From Formicarius rufipectus (Eukaryota > Chordata > Aves > Passeriformes > Formicariidae): DNA of 64,000 bases. Position numbers and translations under genes: made by a program. Location: positions 1 through 64,000 of the forward strand of contig VXAU01001757.1 in the NCBI GenBank assembly GCA_013399695.1, given 5' to 3'. The notes beneath the pieces are model-generated. The model had not been told where the DNA came from, searched no databases, and saw only the letters and a program-made list of their open reading frames with translations. Below, piece by piece: positions 38,201-53,200 of the stretch (the stretch's first letter is position 1; every line of letters begins with the position of its first letter).

Positions 38201-41200
38201 CTTAGACTTCAAAGTACATGTGCAGAATCTGTGCAAAAAATTACTTTACAAATCCTCAGTCCTTACTGAGATGGCTGCATTTTCCACAATGCTCTCAAAA
38301 TACTGTACACTGATGTGGCTCTCCCACACTCACACAGCTTAAAAGATGTACAAGCAGCTTTAAATTGAAGAGGGTGGATGTTAAATATAAAACATGGGAA
38401 CAAACGACATACTAGGGAAAAGCACAATGTTGAATAATGTAAAAAATATTTAAGGTATTTTTGTGCATCAACAGGTGACAAATTCCAGTGTAAGACCCTG
38501 ATGAATGGAGAAAGGCTTCTAACTATTGCAGCAAATGAGCTGGAGATGACTCATGGAAGACATAAATACTAAAGGAATATTGACATAAATGGCTTTGACT
38601 TTCAGGAATAAAACTTTTTTGATGTAGCAAGCAGAAAGAAAAGAACTCATGCAACGGGGACAGAGATTACTTCTCATGTGGTGGCCAAGCAGGACCTACA
38701 AATCTTGGTATAAAAACTGGAATCACCCTCCAGAGTATAAGCTCAAAATAAAATAGTTTTGAAACAGAGAGGTAAAAGGCAGACTGTTGGAAAATTCTAT
38801 GCCACAGAAGGGTATGGTCTAAAAAAGATGATGTGCTGGAGTTTTTCCTTTCTTTTCCTGTTTTGTGCTGCTAAGTGATTTCACCTACCTTCCAAGGAGA
38901 GGCTGTCTTAGAATCAGTTTCATCCTGTTTGAAAATGTGAAGAAACAGCTTTAAATATGAAGCAGAACCTAAAACTATGAGAATATATTAAAAAAAAAAA
39001 AAAACAACCTTTGAAAGATCTCCATGTTCAACCCTTTTTACACAACTTATATCAGTCTGGGTTGTCCTGTTTGCTTACATTTGTGATGTGGGTAAAAACA
39101 CTGAAGGAACAAAAGGGCTCAAAGATGATCTTTGTACGCCCATTCCAGGTCTTTAGTGAGTTCCATCATGGAAATGAACCACAGTCATAGCTGAGCTTCC
39201 ACTTGTACATCCCAAACCTGGCACAGCTGCCACACCACCCACCCCAGAAATAACACTTACCCTGGGCATCATCCCATAGACCTCCTGCAAAGGAGAAAGG
39301 ACAAACCTGTTATTTTCTAACAGAAAGGACATTTTTCTTTGTTTTTAAACTGTACAGATAGCAGGGGATGTGGTTCCATCCTTCTCCAAAGAGGTTATCA
39401 GTATGTCCTTGAGCCAAACAGTGCTCACACAACCTAAATGTGCAGCAGGAGTGGGAGTTTGACTATGTGATCATCTACAAATCACCTTGGAGCTCAGAAA
39501 AGAATCAACCTAAACACTAAAATACTCCATTGGCACAGGATAGAATTATTTACAGAAACAGTACAAGAACCTAAAGCCCTGGCAAAAAAAAATAGGTACA
39601 TTACAAAAAAAAAAAAGCAAAACCAAAAAAAAACCCAAAAAACCCCCCATCAAAACCAAAGAGAAACTCCACAAAACTCCCCTACACTAAGCTGAGCTTT
39701 ATTTCTCTTTTCCCTCACCATTTTTTCTGCAAATAAATAAAGGTTGAATTTCAAATTTATAGGAAGTGAAGTTAATGCTTGGATTTTCCATGACTTTCAG
39801 TATTATTCTAAAGGCTTTCCATTCCTAAAAGAGGGAAAAGCTCTAGATGGTGCAATTTGCTCTAGAACTGTGAAAAACCCCACAGTTCTCAGGGTCCCCT
39901 TGTGATGGCCACACCACAGAACAGGCATTCTGAATGTCTGGGTACAATATCACAGTTATCACACCAGAGAGCAAAAATGAACAGCCTGATTTCTGCAATG
40001 CCAGGAAAAGACAACAGACTAAAAAAAAGAAAGAAAATCTCTTGCTTGTTCAGATCAGAAAAAGTCAGAGGAAAAGAGGACCTGCTGCTGTACTGCTTGC
40101 ACTTCATCTGCCATCAGCCCCTCTGATTCCAGGTCCTTGGCAACCTTGTTGATGTCCTTGAGACGTGACTCGTTTGCCTTCAGATCCTGCACAGGAAGGG
40201 AAACACCAAAGGCATCAACACTCACACAGGGAAAAGGTGGGGGGAAAACTGGTTCCCCAGGAGTGCCCAGGGTGGGAACATAGCCTGTGCCAGAGGATCC
40301 CACCTGCCAGTGCCAGGCATCAGTGGGGCAAGGAAACACTCTCAGAGCTGCCCATGAAGTTCATGGACAATCAGGACAATCTACTCTTAATTTCCAGATA
40401 CACAATGTAGCCAACATGAAGATCAAATTCAAGTTACTGCATGAATTAGCTAAAAGACAACTTCAGAAGTGATTTTACTGTGATTTGCTTTCAGTCAAAG
40501 AGAATGACAGACAGCTTTCTATAGAATAGGAACTTGGTTAAAAACAGTACTGGAGAACTTGCATTTCAGTGTTAGTAGATGACACATTTTAATTGCAACC
40601 ATTAGCTTATTTTAAAAGAACCCAAATCCAGTAACTGCTACTGTCTTCACCTTTTTCACTAGGTTGGTTCAAATTGTTTGTTAGCCAACTTTTAAGCTCT
40701 AAACATGATAACATCCACAGAACTGTTAAATCAGTGCCTTTTCCAATGTGTAAGGTCAGGCATCTTTGCATTTCACTGCTCAATATCTTAGCAAAGTGAA
40801 CAGAATAAATAAATCTGCTCAAGCAATTCATTCATAACTCACACAAATAAAAGAATATTAATTAACCAGTACTGAAACACTGGGAGAAAAACTCCAAAGT
40901 CTACCAGCATTCTGAAGAAGAGATTTTTATTTTCATATCTTGGGAAAAAGCTCTAGAGATGGAAACCAAAATGCATCTTTCCTTTCAACACAAAGGAAGA
41001 GGAAGAGCTTAACTGAAGGTGAGGCTTTACACAAACTGAAATTCCTCCAAAGCTTGGCAGATTCTCTCTTGGAATGTGTTGAAAGAGTTTCAGTTCTGTG
41101 GGGGCTGGGAAGTCTGCAGCAACCTGGGGACTGGAATCAAACTGAAGACTTCTGAATGTGAGATTCTCTCTAACCTCACAAAATCAAATAAAACATTCAT

Positions 41201-44200
41201 ATGCACCTTTTTATCTCCAATCAAAGCTATGTTTCCTCCTCTATGAAACACTGTCATGGATACATGGTAAGAAAATCTAAAGGGAAAAGCCAAAACTAAC
41301 ACACACATTGTTATCACAACATACCTTCTGAAAGTCATCAAATTTCTTCTGCAGCACCTCCACCTGCTCCAGGTCAGCTCCCACTTCCTCACTGGTGAGA
41401 GCTGCCTCCTTCTCATTGATCCACTGCTGCAGCTCGTTGGCCTCACGGAACAGCATGAACTTCTTGCAGCTTTTTTCCAACATTCCTTTGCGTTTTTCTC
41501 CCAGCTCCAGGAGGGAGTGATACCTGGGACAAGCAGGGAAGGGAAGCAGGGGACAGTCAGGCTGAACTGAGCAGAATCACAAGGGTTTCCCAAGTGCTGG
41601 TGTCCCCAAAGTTGGGGGAGATCCCTTGCGGTTCTGCCACAGAACAAGCCACTCGTGCGTGGTGAGGGAAGTGCAGGCTGTAGATGTTTCTCCTCCACAT
41701 GGACTGCACACCAAAATGAGATCTCTCACATGCAACACCTCACTAGGAAAATGCAAACCCAAGTCACAGCTTAGCTGGGGGCAGGTGCTGAAACCACAGC
41801 ACCACTGCAGTGCAGGAATGACTCCAGTGGCTCCTACTTGCCAAGAGGTATTTTCTTTTCCTCAAGTACATCAAGTTTGCCATCAGGTTTTGAAAACCCA
41901 CCAGTCCCTCAGATTTTGGACATAAATGTCTAAGTAGTCATTTTTCAGTGCAGAATCTGCTAAATGTTTAAACAGGGTGTGTATCTTTGATAACTGAATG
42001 TTTAAACCAGGCGTTCTGTCATTGATAATACACCTCGGTTCAACTGGGAAATCCATGAAACACATTTCACATACACTTTTGCATCTGTGGAATTCCCAAC
42101 ATCACTGATAGTACTCCTCATTTAAACTGGAACAACTGCAAAGTGAAACCTCTAAAATGTTTAAACTGAACTGAACAGGAAAATAAACCAGTCAGTTATT
42201 TAAAACCACAAGAAAACTAATGTATCCTGTTGTTTTCTTTGTAACTAGCTACACATGGATGGTCCTAGAAGACCCTTCCCAAGCTGCTACTAAAAGCCAT
42301 CAGCAGTTTTGCAGTCAGTTACAAATCTCTCTAGTAATGTATAACGCCTATTTTTAAAACACTTGCCTTCAGAAAAGCCATACTCTTAAGACTCATTCTT
42401 TCTGTTATTCTATTTTAAGTCTCCCAGAAGATGAGACATTTTAGCTGCATCTGGATGGGTTTTTACTTAAGTCTTGAATCAGTTTGCATGTTGGTTTGCA
42501 CACTGACCATCAGCAGCAATTCTGTTCTCATTATTAAGCCATGAATAAATCCCTCTTGGTGTTATTAAATCAAATAACACAAGACACTGCTGGGGTACCT
42601 CAAAAGGGAATGTTCTCATTTCCCACCCTGCAGCTGGAGTTCAGTGCTGCAGCATTTTCCCAGCCAACAGCTCAGAGATGATAAAACCTGCAGAGGAAAA
42701 CCCTCAGTATCCTGGGCTGTGATGTCTGTACACCAAACTGATAACCAGCCATCCTCCCATGGAGCAGAGACTTTGTGGTTTCCTGTCTACTGTGGTTTAA
42801 AAGTGGGTAGAAAGGAATGAAGAATCTTTCATATTGGGTTTAAATAGAAACTTTCTACCATGGCTTGAGGAAAAGACTGTTTTGAAGCCTGTCCTGACTG
42901 TAGATGTTTGCCTCAGCACACAATTTTAGGTATCACATACTTGAAATGCTCATGGAAGATCTGGGCAAAACTCCTTTAGAAGCAGATCTTACCTCAGAGG
43001 TGCTTTGCAACACTTGAGAGATTCACATAAAACTCTCCCTTTTAATTCTCAAGAAATACTTTATGAAAAGAGAGTCAGGCACAGCCCATGAACAATTTTC
43101 CTTTGGATTTCCCAGCACCTTCCACAACCATAATACAAACTTGGTATTTTTTTTCCAAGGAGACATGAACACAAGTTTTAAAATTCAGTTAATGTTAAAA
43201 CTAAAACCCAATCATCCTATATAAACAAATCAATGCTTTTTGACTACCCAGCATGAATGTTACTTTGTATGATAAACTTTGATAGCCTCAACCTTCCCAC
43301 ACTCTTAAGACATTCAGATGTGATGAAATACTTGGTGTATTTTATGTATAAACAAACAGACTAATATATCTATCTGCACCTCAGAAAATGGAAGAGATGC
43401 CTTTTAAAGAAAACAGTGGAGATACCACTAAAGCCTCATCTGGTAAGCAAGACCAGCCTGATGGAAAACACCCCGAACCAATTTAGCAGCACAGAGGTGC
43501 CCAGAGAGATGAGCAGACAGAGCACCACACTCATCTGCACTCCCCACACCACAGAAATCGCCTCCTTCGTGTCCCTTTGGAGCAGCTTTCCCAAAGAAAG
43601 GAACAAAGGGAGAATGAGCAGGGACAGGATGCAGACAGCATGGTTTGGTTGAGAAAGGGCTAATCCTACTCACAGTTCTTCGACCTGTTTCATACGCAGA
43701 GATACACTGCCGACCTCCTTAGTTATGAGAGTCCTGCACAGACAGGGGGCACAGCAAACGCATGCGAAAAATTAGTCAGATTAACAAAACTAACAGAAGC
43801 AGCAGCTCCATCCATGGATGACTGATTGGCTGTGGTAGGAGATGGGTAAGAGCTCACATGGAAATGGAGAAAATCAGGTGTCGTTGAGAAGCAAACAAAG
43901 CAAATCAGAGCAGGAGTACAACTCACATAAGGAAACCTCAGCAGTACAGTTGGGCTCTCTCTATAAGGTCTCCTCATTCCCTGATCGTTGTGCCATGGAT
44001 TGGAAGCTAAAAGGTGGTCAGCTCCCCTTGTCTCTAAACAATGCACCCTGTTCTAGTTATTAAAAGCAGCACTAAAAGTCCATGGGGGAAATTGTATTAT
44101 TAAAATCCTGATCAATGTGCCACAATTTTCCAGCATCTTTTCTTTGCACTGATAAATTTTTTTGTTGTTGTGGGTTGGTGTTTTTTCCTGTGATTTTTTT

Positions 44201-47200
44201 TAGTTCTAGAGTTAAAGCTATTAATTATTGTATGGCACTGTAATAACTGTTGACTCAAAACAACTGAGTGGGAAGGAATCCTCACACAGAATGTCAGTGT
44301 AGCTGCAGAAACAGATGGGAGTATGCAGAAAACTTTCAGCTTTGGCTTCCAAGTGGTTTGATAAGATGAGCAGTAGTCCCCAGCTATCACCCACAGTCCT
44401 TGCTGGACCTAATCTACAACTAACATGTGCTTTTTGTGCCATTGCCAAGCAGCCTTGAAGCTTTCTGTTTGCAATGGCATGTTACTCTTTTAGAAGAGAA
44501 AAAAAAAATCCAAAAAAAAAAAGCAGAGGGGGCACATTTTAGCTCCTGAAATGGCAACAAATGATGGTATCACATTCCAGGACAAGTAATGAGCCAGCAG
44601 CAAAGCAGTCCCAGCTCCTAAGGAGGTCACCTCCAGAGGCAGCCCTGTATAGGGAGAGCACTGTACTTTATGGAACCAAATTTCAGAGAGCTTTTCAAAA
44701 CAGATCACACATTAAGAAGTGACAACTACAAATACAAGAGCTGCTTAGGACATATATAACTCACAAACAAGTTTAAGTAGTTAGGTAACAACATTAAGAG
44801 GAACACATAAAATACTCAAGTCAGACAGTAAGTTGAGCTCTAGTGTCATGAGTTTTACAGTTAAAAATGGGAAAAACAAAGAAAATCTAGAGTAAGGATA
44901 AAATAACTGAATCTAGTCCTTCTGGTAAAGGAGCCCCTGTTTCTTTGTGTAAGAAGCATCACCCTAAGCTTCTGGCATGCATGAGGCAAAGGCCAAGTCA
45001 GGCAATGCTGGTGGTGTCACATCCACGAGTTAGGTCTTACTGGTTGTCGATCTGCTCCTGACGCAGCGCAATGCTGCCCTGCTCCTCCAGGAGGTTCTCT
45101 CGGGATGCAGACTGGGCAGGGTCCAGTTTCTTCACATAGGCAGCTGGAACAAAGCCCTGGCGGTCATTGACTTCAACCTTCCACCAGTCCTGGGAGGGAA
45201 AACCCAAAGGAACCACTGTGAGGCCACCACCAAGCAGGAAGCACAATGGGCAGCTGAATTAACACAAGGAAACCAGTGATGCTCCCAACAGTCTGCTCTT
45301 TATGGAGATCATTTCAAACAAACCCTCTTCAAGACACTGAGGTCTTATTCCCCTGTCTCACCAAAAATTCCTCCATGGAGGGAAATAAGTTCTCATAGAC
45401 ATGTGCCCTCAGTCTATGCTGTTTATCTGACTTGGAAAAGTTGGCAGCTGTGGGAGAGTCATGGGAATTAATCAGAGAGGTTCAGCTGAAGTGCTGAATG
45501 TGGACACGAGGGCTAAATGTGTCAATTCTTCAGCTTTTTTTGATGCTCTTACTAAAACCCAGACAAAACCATAACACCACCAAGGGAGCCAGGCAGGTCA
45601 GCAAAGCAGGAGGCAGGAGCTTACCTTGTTGGTGCTGTTCAGTAGGGTGAGGATATCACCCTTCTTCATTGTCACCTCCCGGGGACTCTTCTCTTGGTAA
45701 TCATAGAGTGCCAGAACGAGCTCTTTTCCAGTCTCATCATCTGTGGGAGCAACTTGTTGCTAAAACAGAAGCACAAGAAAAATTAGTTGTTCTGTTGTTT
45801 ATTACAATCAATGTATTGTGCTAAGACAGACTTCAGATCTTTGTTAATGCTGCTGTAGTACCCTAAAGTTATTCTTGTTGAAACAAATGCAGATGGATGA
45901 GTTTAAGTGCTGCCTGGGCTCAAACCTTGAAAACCACATTATACTGTTTTCTTTCAAAGCAACGTATCTGTCTGCTATTATTCCAAAACCAGAGTGCCAT
46001 TTTATTGTGAAAATCAAGTAGACTCTGCAGTAAGGTCTCAAAAACAACTGTTATTAAGCTTTGTCTTTACCTTTTGCTGACCCACCAACTTTAGCAACAT
46101 GATTGGCATCTCCTTACCCTGCAAGACTGGGCCTGTTCCCTCAATGCCTGGATGCTGCTGCCATAAGCAGAGAGATCAGACATCAAAGCCTCATGTTTCT
46201 TCAGAAGAGCCTGAAAATGATAAAAACAACATGCACACCTTGCCATTTTACAAACACTGCTCTGCCTACAATATATACTTTGGCTCCCTACACAGAGAAT
46301 GGGGGGTTTTCAGAGTTGCTGGTCTTGTGACTCTCATGGGAATAATCACTTCTATTTATTCACAGGGCAGATAGTGGCCCAAATGCTTCTGGTGCTTTGC
46401 CTCTACCTTATCTCAGCAACATTCCTTTGTTCTGACCAGAAATAACTCTATTTCCACAGTGATACGTGGTAAGCTGGAAAGTGTGCCTTTAAACTGCACT
46501 TCATGTTGATGAAATGTCAGTCAGCACTGCCTGGGATGTGGGGTTTGACCACAGAATGATACCAGTAAAGCAACTCCAGACAAAAAAATTACTTCCAGAC
46601 TAATGAACTACTGAAAACCAGACTCATAGTGAAATGCCTGTCACATGAGGAATTTGCTGATATTATTCTCATTATACTTAAAAAAACAAAACCCTGTAAA
46701 AGAATGAATGCAGATGTAAAGCTTCCTTGCAATTGGCTTAATACAGTGAACAGCAAAATTTCATGAGCAATAACAACCAAAACACAGGAAAAACTGTCAT
46801 CCTTTGACAACAGCTTGATGCAAGAATCTTCTGCCCTTTCTGTCAGGAATCCCGAGATCAGCAGAGCTCATTTTTTCACCACTAGACAAAGCCTTGCTGT
46901 CTTTATGCAAAACTGATTTCAACAGCCATCTCCAATACCTCAGCAGAGTCTTCATCTTTGCCATAGTCTGTACTGCCTACAATGGGCTCCTTTTCCCTCA
47001 TCCAGGATTCAGCCTCATTAGCATCAGCAAAGTACTGCTGAGCCTGCAGGGAATCCTCCAGGTCCTGCCGCCGCTGAGACGCTTTGGCTTTCAGAGAGTC
47101 CCACTTCTGGTTTAGCTCATTCAGCTTGATTTTCACATCCTCAGCTGCAAAGTGTCCTGGGGAACAGAAGGAGAGGGAGTTGAAGGACTTCAGGAGACAA

Positions 47201-50200
47201 AACCAACACACACTGAGAGGTTACTTGTACTTCTTCAAAGTCACAGCAATTAGACCAGTTTAAACCCAAGCAGTCTGTTCTAATGAAAGCACAACTGAGC
47301 TGGTCCTTCTGCCTCAGACTGGAAAACACTGTCAATCAAACTGAATTATTAGGAATAAAACAAGACACATCATAACATTTCTTCTCCACGATGAAACAGG
47401 AAAGGTCATCTCTTTCCAGTGGCAGCAGGCAAATCTTACTTCAGACCTGCATTCTGAATCCCAGAACCAGGGAATATTTTTGTATTTTGATGTTTAGAAC
47501 ACTCAGTCAGAAATAAAGATCCCAATTAATTTAAAAGCAAGAATAACTTTTACTGTCTTCATGAAGGATTCTCTCTCACATTATGTGTCTCTGATACAGT
47601 CCTCTAATGGATTTAAAAATGGAGACTAAACACAACAGGCACAAAATTGCTAAATATGTGTTCACCAAGAGTAGATGGAGATCTGTGAAAATTGTGACAG
47701 GTTCCCATCAAGGAACCTATTTTTAGTTTCAGGTGAAAAATGACTAGAAGTTCATCCTGCTAGAAGGTGCTTGTCTACTGTCTGGATAAAAACAGGCAAT
47801 AATTCTTAATTGTACTGGGCCATAGAGTTAAAAAATACTGAGACATACCCTCTTCCACCATGGCATTTCCCTTCTGTGTGACTGCTTTGATGCGGGGCTC
47901 ATGGCCTGCAATTTCTGCCTGCAAAGCCTGGTGCTTCTTTAGCAGATTCTGAACACCAATTAAGTCCTTGCCTGAAAGATATAAAATAATTAGTCAGCCA
48001 GATCACTGTGCCTACATTAAACAAAAACTTCAAGGCAGCTGCAACCAGTGCTAGCAGAGTAAGAACCATCACAATGAAGACAGAGCACGATAAAAACAAA
48101 GTTACCTACTGGAATGGTAGAAGCAACAGAGAACCAGAGGTGATGCCAAATATGTAACTCTGGGCAATGCTACTTACAATAAACAGTTCAGAAATTTCCA
48201 AGGAATGTTCTATAAAGATAGAAGTTGCACTAGAGCAATTCTGAAGGTACCTCTGTTTGTAGAAGCTGCAATAGGCTCTTTTTCCCTAATCCAGGTCTCC
48301 TCATCCTCAATGTCACGGAAGAGCTGCTGCAGGCGAAGGGAATCTGCAAGTTTCTGCTTTCGAGCCACCATGGGATCCTTCAGAGCTTCATAACGAGCCA
48401 CTAAAGCTTCTTGTTTCTTCTTGATGTTATCAGCATCAAAGTGCCCAGCCTCCTGGAACTGGCGTGCCTGGATGGTAATGCCATCGATCCGATCCTAAAG
48501 GTCACCCAGCAACACAGTGTGTCAGCATTTCTCACGTGGCTGCACACACTGAAACATTTTCAGGTCCAAGCTAGCCAGTTGTGACAGAAGAAAAGCTCAG
48601 CTGCACAACGCAATCATTTTGGTAATAATTATATCATGTATATTACTCAACGCATTAGATAATTGTAACTGGGTTTAATCTGTCAGTTTTACCAAACAGA
48701 AGATTCTTGAAATTACATTAACTTGACAGATGGGCCCTTCTACACAAACTGGTTTTCAATTGTTAACAACTGATGATTCCAGTTGTGGGAACCCAGATTT
48801 TGTTGACTTTCTTCCTGTAGATTTAATTCTCCTGAAAACCATTGGCAAAGATGGATCCAAAGGAACCATTTGCTGTAAAGTTCTTTATTTACAAAGTGTT
48901 CTCTTTCCCCTCTCCTTTCCTGGAGCTACATGAAAACAAACTGAAAATGAGTAAGGTATTTAGAAGTGGTAAGTTTAGGGGGGAATTACTTCCTACACAG
49001 AGCACAGCACAACTTTTTAAGTTGGTGTTTACAGCAAAACACAAGTTTATTATCATCAAAGTCATGAAGATGTTACTCTTAGAGACATACAAGTTATGTT
49101 CCAGTTCAAAATTATTTTTGATAAGTGAACTGCAAAATGCAAAGCTACCAAAACTATAAAGATACAGATATGCTAAGGCCTCAGTGAGCATATATGAAAA
49201 CATGATCTTTTGAGGGAGCAGATCTTAGGGCAGGAATAAAGATTATTGCCTTTACCTGATGGGCAGCAACATCTGCCTCCAGCAGGGCATGTTTCTTCTG
49301 AAGATTCTGAACATTAGTAAGATCTTTTCCGTAATCATCAGAAGCCAAGTGCCCTTCTACTTCATAGAGCCACAGCTCAATGTCCTCCACGTTGCGATTG
49401 AACTGCTGCTGCTGATTGGCCTCCCGCAGTTTGATACCTGACAGACACAGTAGGAAAACAAGGACAAGATCACTTCAGTTCTCTCACCTCCTGTCTCCTT
49501 CTGGCTAAACTCACCAGAAATCTGTCCATGTTCTCTGAGCAAGTCCTACCTTTGAGCTCAGTGGCCTCCAGAAGCTTCTTCCAGAGGCTGATCACCTCGT
49601 TCATGCGAGCAGCCACTTCGTCCGATGCGTAGTGTTTCACCTCGATCAGCTTCTGCCCCGCCTTCTCCAGGGCATCGATGCGGCTCTGGTTGGCAGAAAG
49701 CTCTGCCTCAAAAGCCTGGTGTTTCTGAACTTTACCTTGCAAATTTGATGGATCCTACAGATGAAGACAGAAAAAAAAAGAGTGTTTCAATACAAAATTA
49801 GTACCTAAACGTCCCTGAAGAATGGTTAAAATTAGACTATGTTCATATACATGCCAAGATGTCACCAGAGGATTTGGTGCCACAAATATGCCTTAGATCA
49901 GAACACAAACTATTGCATGAGCATGATTACAGTAGGATGGGAAAATCCCTCTTGGGGACAGGGAGAAATTACCATTTGTCCTGTTGCCATTAATACCATG
50001 GACTATCAGCACCATTTCGGCTGACACCACTTTGTATCATCAGACTGATTACATCAAGCCTTGAAAACATTCTCCCTTCATGCTTGTGTTTACCTTGTAG
50101 GCCTCATCAGTGGCAGTTTTCATCTTTTCATTAACCCAACTCTTCAGCTCATCAGAGTCTCTGAAAAACTGCTGCAGGTGGAAAGAATCTGCCAGCTGAG

Positions 50201-53200
50201 CACGGCGGTACATGGCTCTCTCATGGAGGGCATTGCGGCGGCTCAGCAGCTGCAAAGGAGGAGGTAAGAGGTTTTTCAACTCTTCAAGCTTGTAAGAACC
50301 ACCACTGTACCCCTCCTCTTTGGAGAGCTCCGCTGACTTAGCCCATATCGGAGTCACACCATGTAAAATAATAAAGCAGGACATGATTTCAAGTCCACAG
50401 TCCCAATCTGGTTTGGGTACTTACAGCATCTCTGCGTGTAGCAACATCATCCATGGCATAGTGGTTGTTCTGGATCAACTTAGTAGCAAACTCGTCTAAT
50501 GCCTAAAGAGAAAACAGGTTTCTATTTACTTGATGCAACAGAAATTGTACAAGTTTGCTTGGTACATCACTTCCCAAAAGTTTATCCCAGTAAAATTGGT
50601 AGGAAGCCATTAAGAGAGCTATTGTCACACCCTTCTCTATCTGTACCATCACCTTCCATGTGTAAGAGTGAAAGTTTTTAACAAATCTTCATCCACACAT
50701 GTGCTGGTAAAAAGCAAGCACCAGATAAGCCAGCTCTGAGGCAGAAATAGAGCCCTATCCCATCTTTTCCACTATTTTCCATTTTAGAGACAACACATAT
50801 CATTCAGAGCTAATACATCCCACAAAACAGTGGATCATTCTGCAAAGCAAACCCCATCCTTTATCATCCTCCAGCAATGTCTCCTTCCCTGTCTGTGAAT
50901 TCTCTTGTTTCACTTCTTGCCCATTTAGTGATGGCCTAACGGAAATGTCTTACTGTGATTTTCTCCTCTTGGGCACTTAAGGATTTCTCAAAGTCTTCGT
51001 GCTTCTTTAGAAGAGCCTCCACACTGTCCAGGGAATCACCAAGGTCTTCATTCAGCAGAAATGCCTGAAATAAGGAAACAAACACATTTTTATGTTTCCA
51101 TACCCAGCTGGTCTAAGTGAAGGCAAGTACAGTGAGTGAAAGTGAAAGATGATATATTAGGATGGCATTCACTGTAAGTTTCTAACAGCCAAAGGTTCTG
51201 AATAATGCTTTTTAGCTTCTCATTCAGCCAGCATTTTAGAAGAGTTAACACACACAAAAGCCACCTCAGCTGCAGCACTAGATGGAAACAGTCATTGTAG
51301 CATCTCAGGGAGGCAGATAAATAACTGCACAGCACTTGCTTACCAGCGCATGTCTATAGTGGAGTTAATTATTCAAGTCTAGAAGACTAACCAGAAATGA
51401 AAATCGACCCTATCTGGGGAGTTCAAAGACATGCACTCACTTCTTGTTTGCTCATCCAGTTGTCCACTTGCTCAGTGTCTCTGTAGAAAAGCTGCAGGTC
51501 CATGCACTGCTCGTACTGTTGCCTGCGGAGCTCCCACAGCTCCAGCAGGGCAGACCTCTCATCTGAGAGGATGGTGAGCTAATGGACAGGGAAGAGAAAT
51601 ACATAACAATTTCATTTAACAGCCTGGTTCACTTCCAACTCGATGCAAAAATCAAGTTGTGACTCAAAAAAAAGTGGTGAACACTGGACTGAAAGCAACA
51701 TTCTGTAGAAAGAATTAAATTTCCTTTTAAATTAAGGGACACAGAAGAAAGACAGAATTCTTCTAGGAGCTCTTGCTCTCAACTTACCTTTTCTTTCACT
51801 TCATCAGAAGCATAGTGCCCAGCAGCAAGCAAAGCCTGGCCTGACTCATCAGCAGATTTGAAGCTGTCTTCGTGGGCATCAATTTCTCCCTATGAAAGGA
51901 GATGCGAATAACCAATTACCAAAATTTATTTTGAAATAGAGTGCTGGAATAGGAAAACCTATTGAAAATTACATAGAGACAAGAGTCTGGACACCTGAAT
52001 GCTAAATGTTCAACTAACTTTAAATACATTACACTTATCCTGAAAACTAGAATGAAATGTGTTGCCTTGTAGTGTAGATAAGGAAGGTATAAATCACTAA
52101 ATTAAAACAAAACTAAAGGTTGATTTAAGCTGCACTCTTACTGAAAGCAATTCCTCATGATGGAGAACCACAACAGTCCAAGTGACTGCTATGAGGTCTA
52201 TTTTTTATAATATATTATCATAAGCATTCTTAAGTACTTAGCATTCAGTGTGTATTTACTAACCAGAAACAAAGCAAAGATCCTAAATCAAAGCACAGTC
52301 CTGTAACAGCTGCAAGATCAAAGCACTGCAGAGCTGCAGCCCCAGCAGTTGTGACTCAGAGGCTGTGCCAGACACACGGGGCAGCTGCTGAGGTTTGGGC
52401 AGTGCAGCCACTCTACCTTATGCTCCTGATGTCTGTCCAGAAGGGCTTCTGCTCCTGCCACGTCATTGGCAAGTTCATCAGCATTTATCAGAGCCTTCAT
52501 CTCGGTCACCCAGCTGGTGAGGTCTCGGAAGTCCGCGAGAAAGCGCTGCAGCCTTCGGAAAGCCAAGATAAAAATGGTGGGGAATAACCTGCTTGCTTGG
52601 CTTCTCCCTCCTTACCCCAAAGAAACCACCACAGACATAAAGGCTGTTCCCTCAGATACAAATAAAACACCACCAAAATGCACTCTGAGTATTAAATAAA
52701 TATGCTTTCAATCAAAAAAGCTGTCTTTTGAAGTTAAGAAAATGCTGGGTTCTAAATTCATGTCTTAGAGACATGTTTTGCATATAATTTATATTGAAAG
52801 TAAAATTAATATTCCCAACTACAAGCTGAAGGCAATAGAAATCAAAATATAGTTCTCAAGCTGAGTGTTTCAGGATAACCCACAGGGCTGCTCCTGTCAC
52901 AACTATGACAGTGTGTGGGGGGGAGGGAACTGGCAGCAAGTTTCAACTGCACAAGCCTCAGCCTTAAAACAAGCAAACAAGCTCTCAAATTCCTTTCAGT
53001 GTGCCTCCAGTTGTTGCCTTTGGCCCGTGTTTAACACTTATCAGCAAAAGTCATCAGTTTCTGTTTCTCTTTTACATTTGCTGTTAATTGATCTAAAGAG
53101 ATTATGGCAGTGAAGGCAAAGGAAAAGATTATTTTTGTGGATCCCCACTGCCATAAATCCCACATCATGGGAGGGAACCAAGGGCAGAAAAACAAAACCA

